From Geomonas subterranea (GTDB lineage: Bacteria; Desulfobacterota; Desulfuromonadia; Geobacterales; Geobacteraceae), in contig NZ_CP077683.1 of NCBI RefSeq assembly GCF_019063845.1, forward strand, positions 3,278,501-3,342,500: a stretch of DNA of 64,000 bases, in the 5' to 3' direction. Shown one piece after another: positions 9,447 to 19,019 of this stretch; position 1 is the first letter of the stretch; each line of letters opens with the position of its first letter. The translations under genes were made by a program, and so were the position numbers. The notes beneath the pieces are model-generated. The model did not search any database. It was not told where the DNA came from and saw only the letters and a program-made list of their open reading frames with translations.

Positions 9447-9776
9447 ATGGCCAGCGAAAACGTACATACCTTTACCGACGACAACTTTGAGAAGGAAGTC
9501 CTGCAGTCCGACATCCCGGTGCTGGTAGACTTCTGGGCCACCTGGTGCGCCCCCTGCAAAGCTATCGCTCCCCTCATCGATACGGTCGCGTCCGAATACG
9601 AAGGACGCGTTAAAGTAGGCAAAGTCAACGTTGACGACAACCCGGCGACCCCTGGCAAGTATGGCGTGCGCGGGATTCCCACCGTAATCCTGATCAAGGA
9701 CGGCAAGGTGCTGGACCAGGTGGTCGGCGCCATCCCGAAAGCCCAGCTGGAGGCCCTGATCAATAAGGCTCTCTAA
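9447..9776 (+). CDS. trxA: Thioredoxin
   Basis: A 109-residue cytosolic disulfide reductase. The active site WCAPC gives C34 and C37. The cis-proline region ([13 protein letters not shown]) and the length are canonical. A strong ribosome-binding site (AAAGGAGAAGG) precedes the ATG. It is followed after two bases by a TlpA-type gene, so the two are probably co-transcribed and together cover cytoplasmic and exported thiol chemistry. Confidence 0.95.
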   Translation: MASENVHTFTDDNFEKEVLQSDIPVLVDFWATWCAPCKAIAPLIDTVASEYEGRVKVGKVNVDDNPATPGKYGVRGIPTVILIKDGKVLDQVVGAIPKAQLEALINKAL

Positions 9777-9778
9777 AA

Positions 9779-10303
9779 ATGAAAAAGCAGATGCAGTTTA
9801 AGAAATACCTGATGAGAATTACCCCGCTGGCACTCGCAGGCCTGCTGCTCTTCACGCAGCCGGCAGCCGCGATACTGCAAAAAGGCGACCCCGCTCCCCC
9901 GATCAGATTGACCACCACTTCCGGGCAGCCGATCACCCTGAGCAATTACAAGGGCTATGTCCTGGTGATGGACTTCTTCGCCACCTGGTGCCTCCCCTGT
10001 AAGGAGGCCATCCCCCACCTGAACTCGCTGAGGGCGAAGTACGGAAAGCAGGGGTTGCAGGTGCTCGGTGTCAGCGTCGACGAAGGGAGCGACCGCGACG
10101 TAAAGAACTTCATCAACGAGCGCAGGATCAGCTACCCCGTCGCCATAGCCGGCGAGGAGATGCAGACCGACTATGGCCTGCGTTCCATCCCGACCGTCTT
10201 CGTCATCAACAAGAAGGGAGTCGTCGCCGAAAGGTTCCAGGGGTTCTCGGATCAAACTGCGAAGACGATGGAAGACACCATAAAGAGGCTGCTCGCAGAA
10301 TAG
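9779..10303 (+). CDS. TlpA/ResA-type periplasmic thiol:disulfide oxidoreductase
   Basis: A 174-residue protein with an N-terminal hydrophobic export signal (about residues 12-31, ending QPAAA) and a thioredoxin fold of the AhpC/TSA-Redoxin type. The active-site motif WCLPC gives C71 and C74, and SIPTVFVINKKG holds the cis-proline. Members of this family reduce apocytochrome CxxCH cysteines or other exported thiols. Proximity to the heme/cytochrome-biogenesis operon is consistent with that but does not prove it. A strong terminator follows. Confidence 0.9.
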   Translation: MKKQMQFKKYLMRITPLALAGLLLFTQPAAAILQKGDPAPPIRLTTTSGQPITLSNYKGYVLVMDFFATWCLPCKEAIPHLNSLRAKYGKQGLQVLGVSVDEGSDRDVKNFINERRISYPVAIAGEEMQTDYGLRSIPTVFVINKKGVVAERFQGFSDQTAKTMEDTIKRLLAE

Positions 10304-10333
10304 ACAGGCAGTCAGCACCACGAAAAATGAGAA

Positions 10334-10392
10334 GAGCGGCGTCTCGCGGCGATACCATTTACGGTCATCGTCGCGAGACGCCGCTTTTTTTG
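10334..10392 (+). terminator. Strong rho-independent terminator
   Basis: AGCGGCGTCTCGCGGCGA (10334-10351) pairs with TCGTCGCGAGACGCCGCT (10368-10385) and is followed by a run of T. It ends the trxA-tlpA transcript. Confidence 0.92.
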
Positions 10393-10522
10393 TTCCCGCC
10401 CCCTCCCCGCCACGGATTCCCGCTGCTACTTACCTGCCTCTCCCGGCCAACACATTGACTTTTTTTAATCACATGGCACGATTCTGTGTGTTTTTCCGGA
10501 CAATGCGAACAGGGGGTGACCC

Positions 10523-10762
10523 ATGAGACTGAGGGCAACGGGAATGATAGGACAGGACGACGACGGCCACATAGTTCTCGAATTGAAAAATGGTCAGGAT
10601 GTGGCGGCCATCAAGAGTCACGTGGGGGAGGAGGTCGAGATGGTAATCCTCACCAAGGAAGCAGCGGTGAAGGCACGCGAGTCGACTGCTTCAGAAAAGG
10701 GCTCGGAAGGTCTCAGCACATGCGCCAAGCCGGGGTATTGGAACATCGAGGACCAGCAATAA
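10523..10762 (+). CDS. Small hypothetical protein (79 aa)
   Basis: The ORF starts at an ATG preceded by AGGGGGTGACCC and encodes a 79-residue soluble, charged protein (MRLRATGMIGQDDDGHIVLE...). I do not recognise the family. It contains two glycine/aspartate-rich turns and a single cysteine near the end (LSTCAKPGYWN). The stop TAA at 10760 is followed in the same frame by an open stretch that runs straight into the 21-bp repeat array at 10801, so stop-codon readthrough would append a long heptad-repeat tail. Upstream lies only the terminator of the previous operon. Confidence 0.55.
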   Translation: MRLRATGMIGQDDDGHIVLELKNGQDVAAIKSHVGEEVEMVILTKEAAVKARESTASEKGSEGLSTCAKPGYWNIEDQQ

Positions 10763-10800
10763 CCACTCCTTGGAGCAACGGCCAGCAACAACTTCTTGGT

Positions 10801-11073
10801 GATGGCCATCAACACAGTTGCGACGGTCATCAACACAGTTGCGACGGTCATCAACATTGTTGCGATGGTCATCAACATTATTGCGATGGTCATCAACATC
10901 GTTGCGATGGTCATCAACATAGTTGTGATGGTCATCAACATAGTTGTGATGGCCATCAACATCGTTGCGATGGTCATCAACATCGTTGCGATGGTCATCA
11001 ACATCGTTGTGATGGTCATCAACATCGTTGCGATGGTCATCAACATCGTTGCGATGGTCATCAACACTTTGTT
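10801..11073. repeat. Tandem array of thirteen 21-bp units
   Basis: The unit is GATGGTCATCAACATCGTTG followed by C or T. Twelve near-perfect copies are followed by one degenerate copy, beginning at 10801, with changes mostly at four variable positions. Because the unit is a multiple of three and lacks stops in most phases, five of the six frames are open. One forward frame reads DGHQHRC repeats, another MVINIVA repeats. No good ribosome-binding site was seen for either. It lies between the 79-residue gene and the 3' end of an AraC regulator. Confidence 0.97.
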
Positions 11074-11106
11074 GATGGGTACACCGCAGATGGGCGCTTT
11101 AGCGGA

Positions 11107-12024
11107 TCAGGCGGAGACCGATGATGGAATGTCGGCGGTCGCCATGCGGCGCAGGTGGGTGATGTCCCGCAAGGGCGGCGTTCCGAACAGGCGGCTGTAT
11201 TCGCGGCTGAACTGGGAGGCGCTCTCGTAACCTACGTTGAAGGCGGCAGTGGTCGCGTCCAAGCGCTCGGTGAGCATCAGGCGCCGGGCCTCGTTCAGGC
11301 GCAGCATCTTCTGGTACTGCAACGGGCTCATGGCGGTCAGGGTCCGGAAGTGGTGGTGGAAGGTCGAGGTGCTCATGTTGACCTTGGTTGCCAGATCGTC
11401 GATACGCAACGGACTGCTGAAGTTCCCCTTGAGCCAGTCGATGGCCCGGGCGATCTGCTGGCTCTGGCTTCCCGCCGAAGCAATCTGCCTCAGGCGCGCC
11501 CCCTGGTCGCCGACAAGCAACCGGTAGATGATCTCACGCTGGATCATCGGTGCGAGAATGGCAACATCCTTCTCGTCGTCAAGCAGGTCGAGCAAGCGCT
11601 GGAACGCGCTGAGAAGCGGCAAGGTCACCTCTCCGACCGCCATGCCGCGGCTGGACTGCTGGGTACGGGGCTGGGGGAGGTTGCTGTCGAGCATCAGTTG
11701 GGAAACCTCTCGCAGGTCGAGCATCAGCCTCAGCCCCAGATACGGCTTTTCGGGGCTTGCCTCGATGATCTGCACCACCGTGGGCAGATGCACCGACGTG
11801 ATCAGGAAGTGATTGGCGTCGTAGATCAGAGTTTCGTCACCAAGCTGAACGCGCTTGGCGCCTTGCGCTACCAGGCAGACACTGGGCTCGTACATGCCGC
11901 TGGCGGGTTCGGTGACTTCTTCCCTTTTGAACAGCGACAGGCCGGGGACCGGCGTCTGGAACAACTCTCCCCGTTCAGTCCATCGGGCAACACTCCGTCT
12001 CAAACTTTCAATAGCGTCTTTCAT
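11107..12024 (-). CDS. AraC-family transcriptional regulator (AraC_N type)
   Basis: A 305-residue regulator. The N-terminal half is an AraC_N-type sensor domain (FKREEVTEPASGMYEPSVCL). The C-terminal 100 residues carry two helix-turn-helix motifs (IDDLATKVNMSTSTFHHHF and AAFNVGYESASQFSREYSRL). The start at 12024 is chosen because AACCTCC on the plus strand provides a GGAGGTT ribosome site; a longer in-frame version lacks one. It is divergent from an aldo/keto reductase gene. Regulators of this subgroup often switch on adjacent oxidoreductases in response to aldehydes, which is a reasonable inference here. Confidence 0.92.
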   Translation of the reverse strand: MKDAIESLRRSVARWTERGELFQTPVPGLSLFKREEVTEPASGMYEPSVCLVAQGAKRVQLGDETLIYDANHFLITSVHLPTVVQIIEASPEKPYLGLRLMLDLREVSQLMLDSNLPQPRTQQSSRGMAVGEVTLPLLSAFQRLLDLLDDEKDVAILAPMIQREIIYRLLVGDQGARLRQIASAGSQSQQIARAIDWLKGNFSSPLRIDDLATKVNMSTSTFHHHFRTLTAMSPLQYQKMLRLNEARRLMLTERLDATTAAFNVGYESASQFSREYSRLFGTPPLRDITHLRRMATADIPSSVSA

Positions 12025-12064
12025 TGCGAGAACCTCCAAGCAGCAGCCCAACAAGCTGTTTTAA

Positions 12065-13342
<1,278 letters not shown>

Positions 13343-13354
13343 GGAGGATCAATC

Positions 13355-14413
13355 ATGTATAAGGCAAAAGCATATTCCGCCGCCAGCGCGACTGCCCCGC
13401 TGGCATCGACCACCATTCAGCGCCGCGAGCCGACCGACCGCGACGTCCAGATCGAAATCCTTTTCTGCGGCATCTGCCACTCCGACCTGCACACCGTGCG
13501 CGACGAGTGGAACAGCGTCATGCCGACCATGTATCCCTGCGTTCCGGGACACGAGATCGTCGGGCGCGTGACCAAGGTGGGCTCCGCGGTAACCAAGTTC
13601 AAGCCGGGCGACCTGGCCGGCGTGGGCTGCCTGGTGGATTCCGATCACAGCTGCCCCAGCTGCGAGGCAAACCTGGAGCAGTTCTGCACCAACGCGACCT
13701 TCACCTACAACTCCCCCGACAAGCACCTGGGGGGGATCACCTATGGCGGCTACTCGGACAGCATCGTGGTGGACGAGCACTTCGTATTGCGCGTCCCCAC
13801 CAACCTGAACCTGGCCGGGGTGGCACCGCTGCTTTGCGCCGGAATCACCACCTACTCCCCCATCCACCGCTGGGGCGACATCAAGGGTAAGAAGGTCGGC
13901 GTGGTCGGTCTGGGCGGCCTCGGTCACATGGGGGTCAAGTTCGCCAAGGCGTTCGGCGCGCACGTGGTGGTCTTCACCACCTCGCCCGGAAAGAAAGAGG
14001 ACGCCCTGCGGCTGGGCGCCAACGAGGTGATCATCTCCACGGATGCCGAGCAGATGAAACAGCACGCCGGCAGCTTCAACTTCATCCTCGACACCATCGC
14101 AGCCGACCACGACTTGAACGCCTACATCCACATGCTGGGTCTGGAAGGGAACATCACCCTGGTCGGTGCGCCGGACAAGCCGCTCGCCCTCTCCTCCTTT
14201 GCGCTCCTCTTCGGCCGCCGCAGCGTCTCCGGCTCACTCATCGGAGGGCTCGCCGAGACCCAGGAGATGCTCGACTTCTGCGGACAGCACAACATCACCT
14301 CCGACGTCGAGGTCATCCCGATCCAGAGGGTGAACGAGGCCTACGAAAGGCTGGTGAAGTCGGACGTGAAGTACCGCTTCTCTATCGACATGGCCTCGCT
14401 GAAGGCGGAGTGA
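13355..14413 (+). CDS. Zinc-dependent alcohol dehydrogenase (YahK/cinnamyl-ADH type)
   Basis: A 352-residue medium-chain dehydrogenase. The catalytic-zinc residues are C41 and H42 (CGICHSDLH) and H66-E67 (PGHEIVG). The NADP-binding motif is VGVVGLGGLGHMGVKFAKAF. The structural-zinc loop is unusual: C100, C103 and C111 are present, but the first cysteine expected after VDS is replaced (VDSDHSC). These enzymes reduce aldehydes to alcohols with NADPH. It follows the aldo/keto reductase with AAGGAGGATCAATC before the ATG, so the two form one aldehyde-reduction operon. Confidence 0.93.
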   Translation: MYKAKAYSAASATAPLASTTIQRREPTDRDVQIEILFCGICHSDLHTVRDEWNSVMPTMYPCVPGHEIVGRVTKVGSAVTKFKPGDLAGVGCLVDSDHSCPSCEANLEQFCTNATFTYNSPDKHLGGITYGGYSDSIVVDEHFVLRVPTNLNLAGVAPLLCAGITTYSPIHRWGDIKGKKVGVVGLGGLGHMGVKFAKAFGAHVVVFTTSPGKKEDALRLGANEVIISTDAEQMKQHAGSFNFILDTIAADHDLNAYIHMLGLEGNITLVGAPDKPLALSSFALLFGRRSVSGSLIGGLAETQEMLDFCGQHNITSDVEVIPIQRVNEAYERLVKSDVKYRFSIDMASLKAE

Positions 14414-14497
14414 ACAAAGTTGGCCGGTGTGCCCTACCCCTCCCCCCTCCCCTTGCGGGAGGGGGTTAGGGGGTGGGGGAAGGTGCCATGGGGAAAA

Positions 14498-15652
14498 ATG
14501 AACCTGAAGCGAAAGATCATCGCGGTAATGGTTGTCGGAGGCTTAACAGTCATGGCAGTACGTAGCGGCGACGAAGTTGACCGGGACCGGTCAGCGCAAG
14601 CCGGGAAAAAACCATCAGGAGAAGTGATGACCACCGGAGGAATCCTCGAATCGACCCGCGTCATGTGGAATTTCTTCTTCAACAAGCCGGCCGACACCCG
14701 TCCTGCCGGGAAAATACCGGTCCACAAGATATCCAGCGAAGAGCTGCTCTCCGCGCCCAACAACACCGTCTTCAGGATCGGGCACTCCACCGTCCTCCTG
14801 AAGCTGCAGGATGCCTTCTGGCTCACCGATCCGATGTTCTCGGACCGGGCTTCACCGGTCCAGTGGGCGGGTCCGCAGCGGTTCCATCAAGCGCCGATAA
14901 GCATCGAGGAGTTGCCCCCCATCAAGGGGGTGATCATCTCCCATGACCACTACGACCACCTCGACCGCGATTCCATCGTGAAGCTGGCCGCCAAGACGGA
15001 GCACTTCCTGGTGCCGGCCGGGGTGGGCGACATCATAACCGGTTGGGGCGTCCCCGCCGCCAAGGTGCGGCAGCTGAACTGGTGGCAGTCGGCACAGGTG
15101 GAGGAGGTGCGGCTGGTGGCCACTCCCTGCAGTCACTTCTCCGGCCGCGGCCTTTTCAACAAGAACCAGACCCTGCAGAACTCCTGGACCATCTTAGCCC
15201 CCGGGTTCCGGGTATTTTTCAGCGGGGACTCAGGGTACTTCCAGGGGTTCAAGAGGATCGGCGAACAGTACGGCCCGTTCGACCTGACTTTACTCGAGGC
15301 AGGGGCCTACAACGTGAACTGGTCGGGGGTGCACATGATGCCGCAAGAGACGGTACAGGCACACATGGACTTGAAGGGGAAAAGGATGCTGCCGATCCAC
15401 AACGGCACTTTCGACCTTTCCATGCACGCGTGGCACGAACCGTTCGACAGGATCCTTGCCCTGGCGCAGGCGCGGAGCATCGACGTGGCCATACCGGTCA
15501 TGGGCGAACCGCTCTACTCATCCGCAGCCGCTCAAGACCGGCCCTGGTGGGCGGCGGTCGATGCGGTGCCTGCGCCGGCCACGGGAAAATTCAAACCGTT
15601 GGCCACGCCTTTGGGCCGCAGCCCCCAGGGCGCAGGATCGGAGGAAATCTGA
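14498..15652 (+). CDS. UlaG/NAPE-PLD-type MBL-fold hydrolase, membrane-anchored or exported
   Basis: A 384-residue protein with an N-terminal hydrophobic segment (MNLKRKIIAVMVVGGLTVMAV) that may be a signal or anchor. The metal motif HDHYDHLDRDS and later HFSGRG, FSGDSGYF and PIHNGTFDLS match the large beta-lactamase-like family related to UlaG and NAPE phospholipase D. The substrate is unknown. The ATG at 14498 is used because the longer frame to 14420 reads through a CCCTCC REP palindrome. It follows the alcohol dehydrogenase with an 84-base gap filled by that palindrome. Confidence 0.85.
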   Translation: MNLKRKIIAVMVVGGLTVMAVRSGDEVDRDRSAQAGKKPSGEVMTTGGILESTRVMWNFFFNKPADTRPAGKIPVHKISSEELLSAPNNTVFRIGHSTVLLKLQDAFWLTDPMFSDRASPVQWAGPQRFHQAPISIEELPPIKGVIISHDHYDHLDRDSIVKLAAKTEHFLVPAGVGDIITGWGVPAAKVRQLNWWQSAQVEEVRLVATPCSHFSGRGLFNKNQTLQNSWTILAPGFRVFFSGDSGYFQGFKRIGEQYGPFDLTLLEAGAYNVNWSGVHMMPQETVQAHMDLKGKRMLPIHNGTFDLSMHAWHEPFDRILALAQARSIDVAIPVMGEPLYSSAAAQDRPWWAAVDAVPAPATGKFKPLATPLGRSPQGAGSEEI

Positions 15653-15746
15653 GGAAATCTGAGAAAAGACAACAGCTGAGGGAGGCAAAAGTCTCTCTGG
15701 ACATGAAACTGCTAGTGGCAAATGCTTTCCCAATTTGGAGGCTGAC

Positions 15747-16448
15747 ATGACAAAGGAAAAAGGGGGGACCTTCACCCGCCGGGAGTTTCTGAAGGGAGTA
15801 GGGGTGGGTGGGGGCGCGCTGGTGCTGTTCGGACAGTTCGGGATTCACTCGGCAGCCTGGGCGCTGTCGGGCGAATCTGCCCTGAAGATGGTCGTGGTCG
15901 ATTACAACAAGTGCACGGGATGCCGGACCTGCGAGACGGCGTGCTCGGCGCGCAACAGACCCGCATCGGTCGCGGGCAGGGAACTCCCCGGCCTGGGCAA
16001 CCCCTACTTCGCCAACATCAGGGTCCACAACTTCAACCCCGACGTGGACGTCCCCAACGTCTGCGCCATGTGCGCCGACACCCCATGCGCCACGGCATGT
16101 CCGGTGGACCCGGACCCGAAGACGGGCCGGCGCGCCTTCTACCGGGACCAAACGAACCACGCCATGCGCAACGACACCGCCCGCTGCATCGGCTGCGGCA
16201 GTTGCGCCAAGGCCTGCGCCTCGCAACGCACCGGCGTCATCCGGCCCAACCCGGAGACGGGGAAACCGGAGCGGATGTGTACCCTGTGCGGTGGCGATCC
16301 GCAATGCGTCAAGCGTTGCCCCTTCGGGGCGCTCTCCTACGTCGAAGTGCGGCGCGACAGGAAATTCTACGGCCTCGGGCCGGAAAAGATAGCTGCTGAA
16401 CTGGCCAGAAACTGGTACGGGACGGCAGAGTTCGGAGGTGTGAAATGA
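15747..16448 (+). CDS. Four-cluster [4Fe-4S] ferredoxin-like protein with Tat-type leader
   Basis: A 233-residue electron-transfer protein. An N-terminal twin-arginine motif (TRREFLKG) precedes a hydrophobic stretch (VGGGALVLFGQFG). Four cysteine groups follow: CTGCRTCETAC, CAMCADTPCATACPV, CIGCGSCAKACAS and CTLCGGDPQCVKRCPF. The pattern resembles the iron-sulfur partners of AOR-family enzymes and of E. coli YdhY. The start follows TTTGGAGGCTGAC. It overlaps the AOR gene by four bases, so the two are surely partners. Export of this subunit next to a leaderless AOR is odd; the leader may not be used. Confidence 0.88.
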   Translation: MTKEKGGTFTRREFLKGVGVGGGALVLFGQFGIHSAAWALSGESALKMVVVDYNKCTGCRTCETACSARNRPASVAGRELPGLGNPYFANIRVHNFNPDVDVPNVCAMCADTPCATACPVDPDPKTGRRAFYRDQTNHAMRNDTARCIGCGSCAKACASQRTGVIRPNPETGKPERMCTLCGGDPQCVKRCPFGALSYVEVRRDRKFYGLGPEKIAAELARNWYGTAEFGGVK

Positions 16449-18247
16449 GCGGCAAAGCGGGATACCACGGCAGGATCCTTGAAATAGATTTGAGCTCCGG
16501 GAAGTCCAGGACCGTGGCCATCCCTTCCGAGGATCTGGACAAGTTCGTGGGGGGACAGGGGCTGGGGATGAAGCTGCTCTGGGACCGGCTGAAAAAGCCG
16601 GGTGTCGACGCACTCTCTCCGGAAAACCCGCTCATGTTCATACCGGGACCGTTTTCGGGGCTCCCCGTCCCCTCTTCGTCGAGAACCTGCGTGGTCACCA
16701 AGTCCCCGATCACGGCTCCGCTGAAATCAGACCATCGCCATGCCTCCACCGTCACCTACTCCAACATGGGCGGCTTCTTCGGCCCGGAGATCAGGTTCGC
16801 GGGGTACGACGGACTGGTGGTTGTCGGCAAGGCGAAAGAGCTTTCCTACATCGTCATCGACGACGACAAGGTGACGATCCGGGACGCCCGGAAGTTCAAG
16901 GGGATGCGCACCGACGCCTTCGACAAGGCTTTCCTGGAGGATCTCGGCGACCGGAAGTACAAGACGGTCTACATCGGGCCGGCGGGTGAGAACCTGGTCC
17001 CCTACTCCAGCATCATCCACACTGCCGGGAGGGCCGCAGGGCGCGGCGGATCGGGATGCGTCATGGGGTCCAAGAACCTGAAAGCCATCGCAATCAAGGG
17101 CTCCGGCCAGCCGGGCGTCGCCAACCACGAACGCTTCCTCACCGCACTGGAGAAGTCCAGGCGCGCACTGTACGGGACGACCTATGCCAAGTCCTGGGCC
17201 GAACAGGGGACGGCCCGGGCCATCGTCGGCAACAGCAACGCCGGGACCGAGTCGGTGCGCAACTACCGGGAGGGGACCTTCACCGGGGCGGACAAGATCG
17301 GCGGCGACGCGGCGCGGCGCGACGTGTGGGTGAGGGACTTCGCCTGTTATTGCTGCCCGCTTGCCTGCAAGAAGAGCGGCGTCACCAAGGGGAAATACGG
17401 CGGCGTGGTGCACGACGGCCCCGAGTACGAAACCGGCGTCATGCTCGGCTCCAACCTGATGATCTCCGATATGCCCGGTCTTTTGAGGGCGATCTACAAC
17501 ATCGACGACCTGGGGCTGGACCAGATCTCCACCGGCAACGTGATCGGCTTCCTGATGGAGGCCTACGAAAAGGGGATGATCGACCAAAAGTTCCTGGACG
17601 GCATCGACCTCACGTGGGGGAACGTGGACGCGACCCTGGCCATGATCGAAAAGATCGCGGCCAAGGACGGGGTGGGCGCGCTCGCCGCCCAGGGCGTGGC
17701 GACCTTGTCCCGCCACATCGGACAGGGAAGCGAGAAGTTCGCCATACACGTGAAGGGGCTGGAACTGGCGGCGCACAACATCCAGGGGAACCAGCCCAGG
17801 GCGCTTTCCTACGTCACCGCGTCCCGGGGGGCCTGCCACATGAGCGGCGACGACATCGCCATGCAAAACAGGCGCGCCATGCTCGACTCGACCGGGATGT
17901 GCTTTTTCCCCACCTTCGAACCGGCGCTGGAAGAGCCCATGCTCGAATTGCTGAGCGCGATCACCGGCCACGAGTACGACAAGGCCGAGTTCGAAAAGGC
18001 CGGCGAGCGGATCTTCAACCTGGAGAAAATGTTCAACTACCGCGAGGGATTCCGCCGAGGAGACGACAAGCTTCCGGACCGTTTCTACGAGGATGCCTTC
18101 ACCATCGGCGCGAAGAAAGGAGCCGTGCTCGATCGCAAGAAATTCGAGGAGATGCTGACCAAATACTACCAGGACCGCGGCTGGGACCCGAACAGTACCA
18201 AGCCCGGACCGGCAAAACTGAAAGAGCTGGGGCTGGACCTCGTCTAA
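16445..18247 (+). CDS. Aldehyde ferredoxin oxidoreductase family protein (tungsten/molybdenum bis-pterin)
   Basis: A 600-residue protein with the complete AOR layout. The N-terminal beta domain (GKAGYHGRILEIDLSSG, VGGQGLGMKLLW) is followed by the pterin-binding segment AGRAAGRGGSGCVMGSKNLKA. The cubane region CYCCPLACKK (about residue 300) and a later cysteine in SRGACHMSGDD are visible. Classic members oxidise aldehydes to acids with ferredoxin; others in this group act on unknown substrates. It has no export signal and overlaps the ferredoxin gene. The surrounding reductases suggest aldehyde or carboxylate interconversion, which is an inference. Confidence 0.93.
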   Translation: MSGKAGYHGRILEIDLSSGKSRTVAIPSEDLDKFVGGQGLGMKLLWDRLKKPGVDALSPENPLMFIPGPFSGLPVPSSSRTCVVTKSPITAPLKSDHRHASTVTYSNMGGFFGPEIRFAGYDGLVVVGKAKELSYIVIDDDKVTIRDARKFKGMRTDAFDKAFLEDLGDRKYKTVYIGPAGENLVPYSSIIHTAGRAAGRGGSGCVMGSKNLKAIAIKGSGQPGVANHERFLTALEKSRRALYGTTYAKSWAEQGTARAIVGNSNAGTESVRNYREGTFTGADKIGGDAARRDVWVRDFACYCCPLACKKSGVTKGKYGGVVHDGPEYETGVMLGSNLMISDMPGLLRAIYNIDDLGLDQISTGNVIGFLMEAYEKGMIDQKFLDGIDLTWGNVDATLAMIEKIAAKDGVGALAAQGVATLSRHIGQGSEKFAIHVKGLELAAHNIQGNQPRALSYVTASRGACHMSGDDIAMQNRRAMLDSTGMCFFPTFEPALEEPMLELLSAITGHEYDKAEFEKAGERIFNLEKMFNYREGFRRGDDKLPDRFYEDAFTIGAKKGAVLDRKKFEEMLTKYYQDRGWDPNSTKPGPAKLKELGLDLV

Positions 18248-18279
18248 CAGACACAGAAAACGCAGAGAGGATGTTTTTG

Positions 18280-18801
18280 ATGAGCAATGAAAGCAACAGG
18301 GCAAGCTTCGGGGGGTGGAAGGTTCTGACCGTGTACTTCTCGCATTCCGGGAACACCAGGGAGTGTGCCCGGCAGATCAACCAAAGGGTAGGAGGCGACC
18401 TGCTCGAATTGACACCGGTACAACCGTATCCCGAAGATTACGATACCGTCGTGAGTCAGGCGAAGCGGGAACTGCGGGCGGGGTACAGGCCGGAGCTGAA
18501 GGCGAAGGGCGACGACGTCGCCGACTACGACGTCGTGTTCGTCGGCTCACCGAACTGGTGGAACACGGTAGCGCCGCCGGTCATGACCTACCTGGCCGGA
18601 TACGACTTCGCCGACAAAGCGATCGTGCCGTTCATCACGCATGAAGGCACGGGCTTAGGACAAAGCGCCCGGGACATCAGGGATCTCTGCCCCGGCGCCA
18701 CAGTTCTGGAGGGCATCGCCATTCGAGGCGGCGAGGTCAACAGGGCCGGGCAGAAGCTGTCGGAATGGCTACGCAAACTCGGCATAGCAGAGGCGGCGTG
18801 A
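18280..18801 (+). CDS. Flavodoxin
   Basis: A 173-residue FMN protein with an N-terminal phosphate loop (VYFSHSGNTRECA) and the isoalloxazine-contacting segments VFVGSPNWWNTVAPPV and FITHEGTGLGQS. It is of the YqcA/flavodoxin_4 class that also includes NAD(P)H-quinone reductase-like forms. Two close ATGs exist (18271 and 18280); the second has GAGAGG nine bases upstream. It lies 32 bases after AOR and probably shuttles its electrons. The leader region (CACAGAAAACGCAGAGAGG) resembles a piece of the intergenic palindrome family. Confidence 0.9.
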   Translation: MSNESNRASFGGWKVLTVYFSHSGNTRECARQINQRVGGDLLELTPVQPYPEDYDTVVSQAKRELRAGYRPELKAKGDDVADYDVVFVGSPNWWNTVAPPVMTYLAGYDFADKAIVPFITHEGTGLGQSARDIRDLCPGATVLEGIAIRGGEVNRAGQKLSEWLRKLGIAEAA

Positions 18802-18903
18802 CGAGCCGCACAGGGAGAAACCAATGACAAAACCTGAAGCAGCAAAGGGGATGAGCGATCTGGAGGCGGTGGGGACGTGCTGGACGCCTTGGCGGAATAA
18901 AAC

Positions 18904-19019
18904 CTGTAGGGGCGAATAAATATTCGCCCGCCGTTACCGCACCTGGCACCTCGGCCTCTCTCGCCATTGGCAGAGGCAGGGGCACCGGCGGCTGGGCAAA
19001 TAATTATTTGCCCCTACAG
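18904..19019. repeat. Inverted repeat, CTGTAGGGGCGAATAA type
   Basis: CTGTAGGGGCGAATAAATAT (18904 onward) and the inverted arm AATTATTTGCCCCTACAG (ending 19019) bound a 116-base element. The lipA stop codon (19014-19016) lies inside the right arm. A shorter relative occurs at 63341-63366. Confidence 0.8.

Noticed and set aside
10801-11073. CRISPR array
   Set aside because: Units are directly contiguous without unique spacers.
10486-11124. HQHC-rich metal-binding protein
   Set aside because: The frame is produced by the 21-bp array, has no good start or ribosome site, and alternative frames are equally open.
16727-18304. Minus-strand frame of 525 codons
   Set aside because: Antisense to the AOR gene, with no recognisable motif and no ribosome site.
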